Assembly (NCBI GenBank): GCA_963839645.1
Contig: CAWIVZ010000002.1
Span: 124,001 to 188,000, forward strand
Origin: PALSA-911 sp963839645
Lineage (GTDB): Bacteria; Pseudomonadota; Alphaproteobacteria; Acetobacterales; Acetobacteraceae
Direction: 5' to 3'
DNA length: 64,000 nt
Made by a program: the position numbers and the translations under genes. Below are positions 47,146-55,906 of the stretch, piece after piece. Each line of letters begins with the position of its first letter. The first letter of the stretch is position 1. The notes beneath the pieces are model-generated. The model was not told the DNA's origin, ran no database searches, and worked only from the letters and a program-made list of their open reading frames with translations.

Positions 47146-48102
47146 ATGCACATCATCCGCCGCCGAGGCTGGGAGATCCCGGAAAGCCAGGTAACCCCGG
47201 AAGCCCTGGTGCTGAACCGCCGCGGCCTGATCGCCGGCACCGCTGCCCTTTCCATCGGCGGCCTGGCTTTCCCGGCCCGCGCCGAAACCGCGCCCGCGCC
47301 GGCGCTCCCCGGCGGCGTCGGCCCGCTCAATCCGAAATACCAGCCGGGCCGTGAGATGTCGCTGGAGAAGGACGCCACCACCTACAACAACTACTATGAA
47401 TTCAGCGAAAGCAAGAACCTGTGGCGCTCGGCCCAGGCGCTGAAAACCCGGCCCTGGGCGGTGAAGATCGAGGGCATGGTCAAGCAGCCCCGCACGATCG
47501 ACATCGACGACCTGCTCAAGCAGGTCACCCTGGAGGAGCGCATCTACCGCCATCGCTGCGTCGAGCGCTGGGCGATGACCGTGCCGTGGACCGGCTTCCC
47601 GGTCAGCCAGCTGCTGAAGATCGCCGAGCCGCTGGGCTCGGCCAAATACCTGGTCTTCACCACCGCCGTGGACCCGAAGGCGATGCCCGGGCTGAGCGCG
47701 ACGTGGTATCCCTGGCCCTATATCGAGGGCATCACCATCGAGGAAGCCGCCAACGACATGGCGTTCCTGTCCACCGGCCTGTTCGGCAAGCCGCTGCCGC
47801 CGCAGAACGGCGCGCCTCTGCGCCTGACCTTGCCTTGGAAATACGGCTTCAAATCGGCGAAGGCGATCGTTTCCATTAATTTCACCGACAAGCGGCCGAA
47901 AACCTTCTGGTCGGAAATCCTGCCGGACGAATACGGCTTCTGGGCCAACGTCAACCCGGCCGTGCCACATCCCCGCTGGAGCCAGGCGGAAGAAACTTTA
48001 CTTGGGTCTGGAAAAACCGTGCCCACCCAGATCTATAATGGCTATGGTCCGTTCGTGGCCGGCCTGTACGACAACCTGAAGACCGAAAAACTGTTCATGT
48101 GA
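47146..48102 (+). CDS. msrP: Protein-methionine-sulfoxide reductase catalytic subunit MsrP
   Basis: A 318-residue periplasmic molybdoenzyme of the sulfite-oxidase fold (YedY). A twin-arginine signal (LNRRGLIAGTAALSIG) exports the folded protein. HRCVERWAMTVPWTG carries the cysteine that ligates molybdenum, and the C-terminal segment LPWKYGFKSAKAIVSINF matches the family. It repairs oxidised methionines in envelope proteins. Its usual partner MsrQ, a haem membrane protein, is missing; a small unrelated membrane protein occupies the next position. Confidence 0.93.
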   Translation: MHIIRRRGWEIPESQVTPEALVLNRRGLIAGTAALSIGGLAFPARAETAPAPALPGGVGPLNPKYQPGREMSLEKDATTYNNYYEFSESKNLWRSAQALKTRPWAVKIEGMVKQPRTIDIDDLLKQVTLEERIYRHRCVERWAMTVPWTGFPVSQLLKIAEPLGSAKYLVFTTAVDPKAMPGLSATWYPWPYIEGITIEEAANDMAFLSTGLFGKPLPPQNGAPLRLTLPWKYGFKSAKAIVSINFTDKRPKTFWSEILPDEYGFWANVNPAVPHPRWSQAEETLLGSGKTVPTQIYNGYGPFVAGLYDNLKTEKLFM

Positions 48103-48125
48103 TGATGTCGAGCTAACGGTGTGAT

Positions 48126-48419
48126 GTGACCGGACAACGCAGCCTGATCATCCTGGCCGCCGTGCTTCTGGTGGTGGCCTTCGCCCTGGCGACCGCCGGC
48201 CAAATCGACGCGCCGCTGGATGAACTGCTCGCCCGGATCGACCCGGCGCTGGCCACCAGGCTGCGGGCCGCTCTGCCCGACTGGATGGCGGACCGGATCG
48301 TGCTGCCGCTGCTCGTCCGCCCGGCCTGGCTCATCCCCTCCGCGCTTGGCCTGCTCTGCGCGGGCGGGGCGCTGACCTTCCCGGCGCACAAGTCGATCGG
48401 GCGCACCCGGCTGCACTGA
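48126..48419 (+). CDS. Small two-helix membrane protein
   Basis: A 97-residue protein starting at GTG 48126, 23 bases after msrP. Two hydrophobic segments (SLIILAAVLLVVAFALATAG and WLIPSALGLLCAGGALTF) flank a soluble middle rich in Leu/Ala. It is far too short and histidine-poor to be the MsrQ haem subunit. Function unknown; position in the msrP operon is the only clue. Confidence 0.5.
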   Translation: MTGQRSLIILAAVLLVVAFALATAGQIDAPLDELLARIDPALATRLRAALPDWMADRIVLPLLVRPAWLIPSALGLLCAGGALTFPAHKSIGRTRLH

Positions 48420-48488
48420 TCCCGGCAATACGCCGCTTGGCGCGGGTGCGATCACGCGGCCGAGCGGCGGCGTAACTTCGGGGGCGCT

Positions 48489-48926
48489 TCAGTCAAAGCC
48501 CAACAGCCTGCGTGCGGTGCGGATAACGTCCTGCGCGGCACCGGTTAGATTGTATTCCTCCAGGCCGTTCAGCGCCACGAACCTGGCGCGCGTCACATCC
48601 CCGCCCGGCCGCGGATCGCCGTTTTCCCAGCGGGCGGCATAGTCGATGATCGTGTAGTGGTAGTGGATCTGCCCGGCCTCGTCGTGCCGGATGGAATCGA
48701 AACAGGCCGCCAGAGTCAGTTCCCCGACCTCCAGGCCGGTCTCCTCCTCGAGTTCCCGGCGCGCCGCCGCCTCGCAGGTCTCGCCGAGCTCCTGGGCGCC
48801 GCCCGGCAGGCTCCAGGACCCCATGTTGGGCGGCTTGCCCCGCTGGATCAGCAGCACCGCGTCCCGCTTCAGAACCACGACGCCGATGCCGACGATGGGA
48901 CGCGAGGGATACTCCCGGTCGCTCAT
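48489..48926 (-). CDS. Nudix hydrolase
   Basis: A 145-residue hydrolase with a clear Nudix box, GGAQELGETCEAAARRELEEETGL in context (residues about 42-65: Gly-x5-Glu-x7-Arg-Glu-x2-Glu-Glu-x-Gly). It cleaves a nucleoside diphosphate linked to another moiety, for example damaged nucleotides, ADP-sugars or NADH. ATG 48926 overlaps the end of the DUF4340 gene by four bases, placing it in the ABC operon. Substrate unknown. Confidence 0.88.
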   Translation of the reverse strand: MSDREYPSRPIVGIGVVVLKRDAVLLIQRGKPPNMGSWSLPGGAQELGETCEAAARRELEEETGLEVGELTLAACFDSIRHDEAGQIHYHYTIIDYAARWENGDPRPGGDVTRARFVALNGLEEYNLTGAAQDVIRTARRLLGFD

Positions 48927-49981
48927 GGCTTCGCGGGCGTCGGGACGGACGGCTTGGCTTCTTCCTTGGGCGGCACCTTCAGATCCTCCAGCGTCGGCAG
49001 CAATGTCCGTTCCTTCCAGCTGCTGAGCTGGAATTCCCAGCCGTCCAGCCGGGCCGCCAGCGCCTGCACATCCGCCTTGATCGCCTCGGGGCCGGAGGCG
49101 GCGATGCGCGCCCACAAATTCTTGCCGTCCTTGAACAATGTCACGCGCACGGTCAGTCCGTCGATGGCGGTGAACACCGACGTGCCGAGCGCCGCCGGGG
49201 AGGGCTCGCGCGCGCGGCGGACATCGAGCAGGGTCAAATTGTCCAGCGCGCGGCTGACATCGTCCAGCCGATAGGCCTCCAGCGGCGGATGCCCGGCCGG
49301 CGCGCTGAGCAACATCTTCTCGCCGTCGCGGGTTAGCTCCAGATGCTCGCTCCCCCGCGTCACCGTCACGCTCATGATCCGCGCCGGAGCGATGCTCAAT
49401 ATGTCGCGATCGATCAGCGTCTGCGGATCGGCGCTCACCTCCAGCTTGCCTTCCGCCAGCCACGACTGGTTCTGGTCGGGGCGGCGCACATACACGCTCT
49501 CGGGAACATCGCCCTGGGTGCGCACCCGCCGGTGTCCCAGCACGATGGCGGCGAGCGGCTTGCCACTGCCGTCCAGCACGCGCAGCAGGTTGGACGTGCC
49601 GTTCGGCGCCATCGGGTCCTCCACCCCCAGCCGGGCGAACTGGGTGGGATCGGCGGTGCGCGGCTCCATCAGCCGCAATTCGGTCAGCCCGGTCAGGATG
49701 CCGCGCAGGACGCTGGTCTGAACCGGATACAGGTCACGATCCGCCAAACCCCAGCCCGCAGCGGGGCCATCGCCGCGCCGCGCGATCACCAGCGTCTTGC
49801 CCTGGTGGACAATCTCCACTTTCGCCGCCTGCGCCAGGCGCCCCGCGAGGCCGGGAAACGCCAGGCTGCCGATTTCCGCCGAATACTGCTCCGCCGGCGC
49901 CTGGCCAGGGCCGAAATACCAGCCCCCGGCAAGCGACAGCACACCCAGCAGAACCAGAACGATCAGGCTGCGATTGCTCAT
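48923..49981 (-). CDS. DUF4340-domain protein of the gliding-type ABC cassette
   Basis: A 352-residue membrane-anchored protein: one N-terminal helix (SLIVLVLLGVLSLAGGWYFG), then a repeating beta-rich soluble part typical of DUF4340, with segments VSADPQTLIDRDILSIAPAR and VTRGSEHLELTRDGEKM. In many bacteria DUF4340 proteins follow GldA/GldF/GldG-like ABC genes and are thought to be periplasmic partners. The C-terminus is charged and Pro-rich. Confidence 0.75.
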   Translation of the reverse strand: MSNRSLIVLVLLGVLSLAGGWYFGPGQAPAEQYSAEIGSLAFPGLAGRLAQAAKVEIVHQGKTLVIARRGDGPAAGWGLADRDLYPVQTSVLRGILTGLTELRLMEPRTADPTQFARLGVEDPMAPNGTSNLLRVLDGSGKPLAAIVLGHRRVRTQGDVPESVYVRRPDQNQSWLAEGKLEVSADPQTLIDRDILSIAPARIMSVTVTRGSEHLELTRDGEKMLLSAPAGHPPLEAYRLDDVSRALDNLTLLDVRRAREPSPAALGTSVFTAIDGLTVRVTLFKDGKNLWARIAASGPEAIKADVQALAARLDGWEFQLSSWKERTLLPTLEDLKVPPKEEAKPSVPTPAKP

Positions 49982-49991
49982 GACCTGGCCC

Positions 49992-51912
49992 TCATGATCT
50001 GGCCTGGGCGCGCCGGCGCCGCCGCGCCACGCCCATCACGATGGCCACCAGGGTCAGCAGGGCAGGGACCAGCACGATGTCCGCCAGCTTCAGCCGGGTC
50101 TTCAGGGCGGAGATGCCGCGGTTCAATTCCAGATGAACCAGCCGCAGCTTCTGGCGGGTATCGGCGATTTCGCCCCGCGCGGCATCGATCGCGGCGCGCT
50201 GCTCGGCGGTGATCGTCGCCTGCACCTGCGTGTCGCCTGTCAGGCTATCTCCCACGGGGCCAGCTGCCGGCATGCCGGTGCGCAGGTCGCGCAGCTTCTT
50301 TTCGGTGGCGTCCAGATGCTTCTGCAGGTCCTTCTCGGACTGGCGGAATTTCGCCTCCGCCTCTGACTGCATTTCCTGCACCACGTCGAACGGACGAATG
50401 CTGTCACCACGGGATCGCAGCCCGATCAGCGCATCCCCACCGGCCAGCGTATCGACCAGATTGGCGACGAAGGCGCCGTTGTCGCTGAATGGCGTCGTCT
50501 GGGTCTGCCCAAAGAAATCCTGCTGCTGCACCCAGAAGCGGTCCGCCAGCAGATCCGCGTCCGCGATCACGACCAGATTGGCGGGCTTGGCCGTCTCGCC
50601 GAGATACGCGGGGAAATCGGCCGGACGGGTCTGCCCCTTGGCCAGCTTCGGTGGATTGTCGAACGCGCTGTGCAACTGGCCGCGCACCCGCGCCGCGATC
50701 ACCCGCGCGCCGCCCTGCGGCTTGAAATCGGCCAGGATCTCGGCGGGCTTGGGCTCGGCCAGCCTGTCCACCGCGATCAGGCCGGAACGCGGGCTGCTCT
50801 TCAGCAGCGGGATGAACTCGATCGCCGCCCCAGGCTTCTTCGTCAGCGCACCGGCGGAGGCGACCGTCACCTGCGTCAGGTCGGCGGTGGCCGGATCGTC
50901 GCGCTGGATGCCGTCGCGGATGTTGAACCAGGGCAGATAATCCGTCGTCTGCATCCGCTCCCCGCTGCCAGAACGAACGCGCCAGGCGCCGGTGGGATCG
51001 CCGACGACGAAGTGCGGGTCGTAACCAATCCCCCAGCGGTCCAGCAGCCGGGCGATCGTTTCCTCGCTGTCGGCAGGCGGCATGCCCGGCTCGGGCGGCA
51101 GGCTGTCGGTGCGCGGATCGATCATCACCATCAGCCGCCCGCCGCGCATGACGAACTGGTCGATGGCGTACAGCGCGGTGTCCGGCAGCTTCTTTGCGGC
51201 GGCCACCAGCAGCACGTCGACATCGGCCGGGATCACCTGCACATCCGGCCCGATGTCGCGCACCTGATTGGTCTGCCGCAGCGTCAGCATGGAGGCGAAC
51301 GGCCGGCCTGCGGTGAGGATTATGGGTCATCATGGCCCGGGGATCGCCATCCAGCGGCAGCGCCGACATCACCCCCAGAACCGGGCGCTTCGGGTTGGAC
51401 AGCTCATAGATCAGCCGCGTCAGGTCGTATTCCAGGAAGCGCTCGCGATCGGGCTGGAAGAACCCGATCGTGCGCTCGTCATCCAGCAGATTGGTGCCGA
51501 CCAGGCCGAAATAGACCTGCTCGCCGCCCTGATCCAGCGGCACACCCTGCAGACCGTAGGCCAGCGCGCGGTCCTCCACCTCGCTGAACGGCTCGGGATC
51601 GTAGAACTCGAGCTTCAGTTTGCCGCCGGCGGCCGCGGCGTATTCCGCCAGCATCTCGCGCACATGATCCGACAGCGTGCCGTACGAAGGCACCGTGCTG
51701 CCGAGTTTGCGCGAATAGAACAGCCGCAGCGTGACCGGTTCCTTGAGGCCGGCGAGGATCTCCCGGGTGCCCGGCGACAGCGTGTAGAGGTGCTGCTCCG
51801 TCAGATCGATCCGCCGGTCGGCCAGGCGCTGGCCAGCAAACATATTCACGCCAACGACGATGGCGCCGACGGCAAGGATCGCGATCAGGGCGCGCAACAT
51901 ACGGTGCCGCAT
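49992..51912 (-). pseudogene. GldG-like ABC auxiliary protein with one frameshift
   Basis: On repair a 639-residue protein of the ABC-transporter auxiliary family: an N-terminal membrane anchor (LIAILAVGAIVVGVNMF), a large periplasmic domain (LGVMSALPLDGDPRAMM, DQFVMRGGRLMVMIDPR, LVVIADADLLADRFWVQQ), a coiled-coil near SEKDLQKHLDATEKKLRDL and a C-terminal helix (IVLVPALLTLVAIVMGVA). The frame changes near 51325, where removing one base links MMT... to GRPFASMLTLRQTN; 1921 minus one is 640 codons. It sits between the permease and DUF4340 genes. Confidence 0.75.
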
Positions 51913-51916
51913 CGCT

Positions 51917-52648
51917 CTAATCCGCCTTGCGGAGATCGACGATCACCGCGTTCGCAAACAGCCAGAAGCCGATGAAGCTGGCGAAATAGACAATGTCGGA
52001 CAGGCCGATCACGCCGCGGGTGAAGTCCTGGTACCGCTCCAGCACCCCCACCCGGCGCAGCACATCCGCGACCGCCGGGGCGGACTGGCGCAGGAAGTCA
52101 CCAACCACCGGGGAGGCGGCGAGCGCGAACAGAAAGCACAGGCTCACCGCCAGCACGAAGGCGATCACCTGGTTCTTGGTCAGCGCCGACATCGCCGAGC
52201 CCACTGCCAGAAACCCGCCGGCCACCAGCAGCGCGCCGAGATAGCCCGCCGCGATTACGCCATTATCCGGGCGTCCCAGCACGTTCACGGTGATGACGAA
52301 CGGAAAGGTCAGCGCCAGCGCGATGGCGCAGAACGCCCAGGCGGCGAGAAATTTTCCGAGCACGGCCTGGAACTGCGTCACCGGCAGCGTCAGCAGCAGC
52401 TCGATCGTGCCCAGCCGGCGTTCCTCCGCCCACAATCGCATCGTGATGGCCGGCACCAGCAGCAGAAAGACCCAGGGCACGAAATTGAAGAACGCCACCA
52501 GGTCCGCCTGGCCGCGCTCGAAGAAATTGCCGACATTGAAGGTCAGTGTGCCTTGCAGTGCGAGGAAGATGACAATGAACACGGTGGCGACGGGGGTGGC
52601 GAAATAGGCGGCGAGTTCGCGCCCGGCGATGATCCGCACCACGCGCAT
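51917..52648 (-). CDS. GldF-like ABC transporter permease
   Basis: A 243-residue ABC-2 permease with six hydrophobic segments (for example VATVFIVIFLALQGTLTF, LVAFFNFVPWVFLLLVPAITM, FLAAWAFCAIALALTFPFVI). RLWAEERRLGTIELLLTLP in the first third is the conserved intracellular coupling segment of ABC-2 permeases such as GldF. ATG 52648 overlaps the stop of the ATPase gene by four bases. Confidence 0.86.
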   Translation of the reverse strand: MRVVRIIAGRELAAYFATPVATVFIVIFLALQGTLTFNVGNFFERGQADLVAFFNFVPWVFLLLVPAITMRLWAEERRLGTIELLLTLPVTQFQAVLGKFLAAWAFCAIALALTFPFVITVNVLGRPDNGVIAAGYLGALLVAGGFLAVGSAMSALTKNQVIAFVLAVSLCFLFALAASPVVGDFLRQSAPAVADVLRRVGVLERYQDFTRGVIGLSDIVYFASFIGFWLFANAVIVDLRKAD

Positions 52649-53382
52649 CAGGCCGCCGCCTTCAGCGTCAGGTCGCGGAACACATCGTCCAGCTTGCCGC
52701 TCGGATGCAACGCGGCCAGGTCCTTCGGCGTCGCGTCCGCCACCACGCGTCCGTGCGCGATGATGATGGCGCGGGTGCAAACGGCCTCGACCTCCTCCAG
52801 GATATGGGTGCTGATGATGATCGCCTTTTCCGGCGCCATCTGCGCGATCAGCCGGCGCACTTCGTGCTTCTGGTTGGGGTCGAGCCCGTCGGTCGGCTCA
52901 TCCAGTACCAGCACCGGCGGATCGTGCAGCAGCGCCTGGGCCAGGCCCACGCGGCGCTTGAAACCTTTGGACAATGTCTCGATCGGCTGCAGCCGGACGC
53001 CATCCAACTGCGTCAGCTCCACCGCGCGGGCAACGCGGGACGCGACATCCGCCCCGCGATAGCCGCGGATACGGGCAACGAAGCGCAGGAACGCGGTGAC
53101 CGACATTTCGGGATAGGTCGGCGCCCCTTCCGGCAGGAAGCCCAGCACGCGCCGCGCGGCGACGAAGTCTGTTCGCACATCGTGCCCCAGGATCCGCGCC
53201 GTGCCGCCATCGGGCGAGACGAAGCCGGCGAGCATCTTCATGGTGGTGGATTTGCCGGCGCCGTTGGGACCCAGGAAGCCCAACACCTCGCCCTTGGCGA
53301 CGCTGAACGACACGTTGTCAACGGCGGTGAACCCGGCGAAACGCTTGGTCAGGCCTTCGATCTCGATCGGCGCGCCGCTCAA
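52648..53382 (-). CDS. GldA-like ABC transporter ATPase
   Basis: A 244-residue ATPase. Walker A is GPNGAGKST, the signature is LSKGFKRRVGLAQALL, Walker B is VLVLDEPTDGLDP and the switch His is in ISTHILEEVEA. Preceded by GGAGG five bases before TTG 53382, which fits better than the open frame extending to 53547. First gene of the ATPase-permease-auxiliary-DUF4340-Nudix cassette, which may export or extrude an unknown envelope substrate. Confidence 0.88.
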   Translation of the reverse strand: MSGAPIEIEGLTKRFAGFTAVDNVSFSVAKGEVLGFLGPNGAGKSTTMKMLAGFVSPDGGTARILGHDVRTDFVAARRVLGFLPEGAPTYPEMSVTAFLRFVARIRGYRGADVASRVARAVELTQLDGVRLQPIETLSKGFKRRVGLAQALLHDPPVLVLDEPTDGLDPNQKHEVRRLIAQMAPEKAIIISTHILEEVEAVCTRAIIIAHGRVVADATPKDLAALHPSGKLDDVFRDLTLKAAA

Positions 53383-53619
53383 ATCAGCCTCCGTCCTCAA
53401 GCCGGTGCGAGGGGCGAGCCCCTTGCCGGACCGGGCCGCAGTCAGATAGCGAAAACCCCCATCTTTGCAAGCCGGTCCCGGCCGCCTCCGGGGTGAAGAA
53501 TTGTCCATCCGCACGGCATACGACAGCGGCATTGACGGATCGTGCAACGGAGGCGGACACTCCTTGCCGTCCTATCCGCAGGCACGTCCCCAAACCCCCC
53601 CGAAAACAAGGAGCGGCTG

Positions 53620-54399
53620 ATGAACTACGTCTCCACCAAGGCCCAGGCACAGGGCTACACCGAAGCCGAATGGCAGGCGCGCGTAGACCTCGCGGCCGCG
53701 CACCGGCTCGCCGTCATGCACGGGCTGCACGAAGGCATCTTCAATCACTTCACCGCCCGCGTCCCAGGCAAGCCCGAACGCTACTACCAGATCCCGTTCG
53801 GCCTGCATTGGTCGGAAGTTACCGCCAGCTGCTTCATGGAAGTTGGTTACGACGGCGAGGTGAAGGCCGGCGAGGGCATCGTCGAGCAGTCCTGCTACTG
53901 CATCCATGCGCCGATCCACCGCGACGTGGAGAAGGCGATGGCGGTGTTTCACACCCACATGCCCTTCGCCAGCGCGCTGACCCGGCTGGAAGACCAGCGC
54001 ATCCTGCCGATCGGCCAGACCGAACTCGGCACCCTGCTGCACGTCGCCTATGACGAGACCTACACCGGCCCGGCGCACGACCCGGCCGAGGGTGCGCGGC
54101 TGGCGAAGGTGATGGGCGACAAGACCGTGCTGATGATGGCCAACCACGGCGTCGGCATCGTCGGCCAGACCATCGCCGAGGCGTATGACCGCCTCTATTA
54201 CGTCGAACGCGTGGCCCAGGTGCAGCTCTACGCCATGTGGACCGGCAAGCCGCTGCGCCACCTGCCGCAGCCGGTCATCGACAAGACCTATGCCGAGTTC
54301 CGCGGTTCGGGCCGCTACGGCGGACGGAAGAACTGCGATTGGCATTTCGATGCGCTGAAGCGGATACTGGACCGGAAAGAACCCGACTACGCCGACTGA
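53620..54399 (+). CDS. Class II aldolase/adducin-family protein
   Basis: A 259-residue metal-dependent aldolase-fold protein. Metal-binding histidines are in FHTHMPF and ANHGVGIVG, and the fold includes HEGIFNHFTARVPG near residue 35 and VEKAMAV before the first metal pair. It could act on fuculose- or ribulose-phosphate-type substrates, but members often have no known reaction. AAGGAG (53608-53613) lies six bases before ATG 53620. A terminator-like hairpin follows. Confidence 0.85.
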   Translation: MNYVSTKAQAQGYTEAEWQARVDLAAAHRLAVMHGLHEGIFNHFTARVPGKPERYYQIPFGLHWSEVTASCFMEVGYDGEVKAGEGIVEQSCYCIHAPIHRDVEKAMAVFHTHMPFASALTRLEDQRILPIGQTELGTLLHVAYDETYTGPAHDPAEGARLAKVMGDKTVLMMANHGVGIVGQTIAEAYDRLYYVERVAQVQLYAMWTGKPLRHLPQPVIDKTYAEFRGSGRYGGRKNCDWHFDALKRILDRKEPDYAD

Positions 54400-54430
54400 T
54401 CTACCCGCCGGCAGCAACGCAGGACGGATC

Positions 54431-54457
54431 GACCCCGGAGCCGGCGGCTCCGGGGTC
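54431..54457. terminator. Intrinsic-terminator-like hairpin after the class II aldolase gene
   Basis: GACCCCGGAGCC (54431-54442) and GGCTCCGGGGTC (54446-54457) form a perfect 12-bp stem with a GGC loop, followed by TTTCATT. It sits in the gap of two convergent genes. Confidence 0.7.
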
Positions 54458-54465
54458 TTTCATTG

Positions 54466-55722
54466 TCAGCCGCCCGGCAGTTGCGCCCGCCGGCGCAGCA
54501 TCGCCTCGAACGCAGCGAACACGCGGCGCATCTGCGCCGGCTTGTAGGGAAACAGTTCCGGCGGATCCATCAGATGGATGATGGCTGCGGTATCCACCTC
54601 GAACACCAGCAGCCTGCCGTCCGGCGCCTCCGCGCAGTCGATCTGGTAATAATCAAGCCCCATCCAGTCGTTCAGGGCAGCGAAGGCTGCAGCATGCCGG
54701 GTGGCGAAGCCGGCATCGAAGGTTTCCATTGCCCGCGCCTCCTCGGCGCGGCGGGCGGCGTTTTCGTTCATGCCGGCGTTCAGGTAATGCACCATCCAAT
54801 GCCCGGACGTGGCCATGTGGCACAGGAACGGCGCGCGGTCGATGAAGGCGATCCGAAACTTTCGGAACAAACCATCCGCGCCGCGATAATCGACGAACCG
54901 GGTGACGAAGAATTCGCTGGCCGCCGACCGGTCCAGATAACCCGCCAGGTCCGCCGCCGTCTCCAGCTTCTCCAGATCGTGCCCCGCATGCGACCCGGCC
55001 GGACGGATGATCGCCGCCTGGCCGGGCGCGAGCAGCGGGATCTCCCGCACGCCACGGCGGTGCGCCAGAAGATCCGACCGCGACAGCCTCAGGGCAGGGG
55101 GACTTAGGATCGCCGGACAGGCCGCCAGGCCGTCCGCCACGACGTCACGCGACAGGGCACGGATGCGGGCGGGGTCGTTCAGCGCCGGGCGTGGCCAGGC
55201 CCGGAACAGCCGATCCAGCCGGCGCCAAACGGAGGGGGCGCCGTCGCTGACCGCGAAGAAGGCGATGTCGTGGTCCGGTATCCGGCCCGGCAGGTCCTGG
55301 CCGGGCGATACGAACAGCAGGTCCAGCCGCACGTCCAGATGCTGGGTGATGAAGTCGAGCGGCGTGTTGACCATGAAATCGCCCGGCGCCACCACCGCCA
55401 GTAGCCGCAACGGTCGGGAAGACTGCGCGCCGAAACCATCGGCGACGCGGAACAGGCCGCCATGGCGCAGCGCCTCGCGCTGCAGATCCCGCGCGACGTC
55501 GGCCCGGAAGCACAGTTGCAGCGCGATGGAGGTGTCATAGGCCAGCGCGGCATCCTCGTGCGCCGAAGCGGTGGCGCGCCGGTTGAACCGCAGCAGATCG
55601 TCCAGCCCCTGGCCGGCGAACACTCGGTGCGCCTGAACGGCGGTGCCATGCACCCATGGCGGGCTCAGGTCTCGCGACAGTTTCGGAATCTTTTCGGTGC
55701 AATCGATCGAAGCGGCGTCCAT
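54466..55722 (-). CDS. ATP-grasp-fold protein with N-terminal helical domain
   Basis: A 418-residue protein. The first 110 residues are helical (AVQAHRVFAGQGLDDLLRF, ALAYDTSIALQLCFRADVAR) and could be TPR-like. The rest looks like an ATP-grasp: VVAPGDFMVNTPLDFITQH, then KFRIAFIDRAPFLCHMATSG, and the C-terminal metal-ligand segment LDYYQIDCAEAPDGRLLVFEVD followed by TAAIIHLMDPPEL. ATP-grasp enzymes join carboxylates to amines or thiols through acyl-phosphates. Family assignment is by motif resemblance. It is divergent from the repeat-protein gene. Confidence 0.65.
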   Translation of the reverse strand: MDAASIDCTEKIPKLSRDLSPPWVHGTAVQAHRVFAGQGLDDLLRFNRRATASAHEDAALAYDTSIALQLCFRADVARDLQREALRHGGLFRVADGFGAQSSRPLRLLAVVAPGDFMVNTPLDFITQHLDVRLDLLFVSPGQDLPGRIPDHDIAFFAVSDGAPSVWRRLDRLFRAWPRPALNDPARIRALSRDVVADGLAACPAILSPPALRLSRSDLLAHRRGVREIPLLAPGQAAIIRPAGSHAGHDLEKLETAADLAGYLDRSAASEFFVTRFVDYRGADGLFRKFRIAFIDRAPFLCHMATSGHWMVHYLNAGMNENAARRAEEARAMETFDAGFATRHAAAFAALNDWMGLDYYQIDCAEAPDGRLLVFEVDTAAIIHLMDPPELFPYKPAQMRRVFAAFEAMLRRRAQLPGG

Positions 55723-55906
55723 CTACACGTCCTTGACGGGTCCGGACTCTTCGCAGGAAGAACTGAACTGCCGGTAAAGATTGGCCGCCAAACGGTGGAA
55801 AGCCGTTCGCTTCACGATAATCTCATTACAATTTCGAGGCCATCTGTGCTTGCATGCATCCGCGCCGTTCCCGGATCGGTTGAATGGCCAAAAAATGGAG
55901 GACGCG

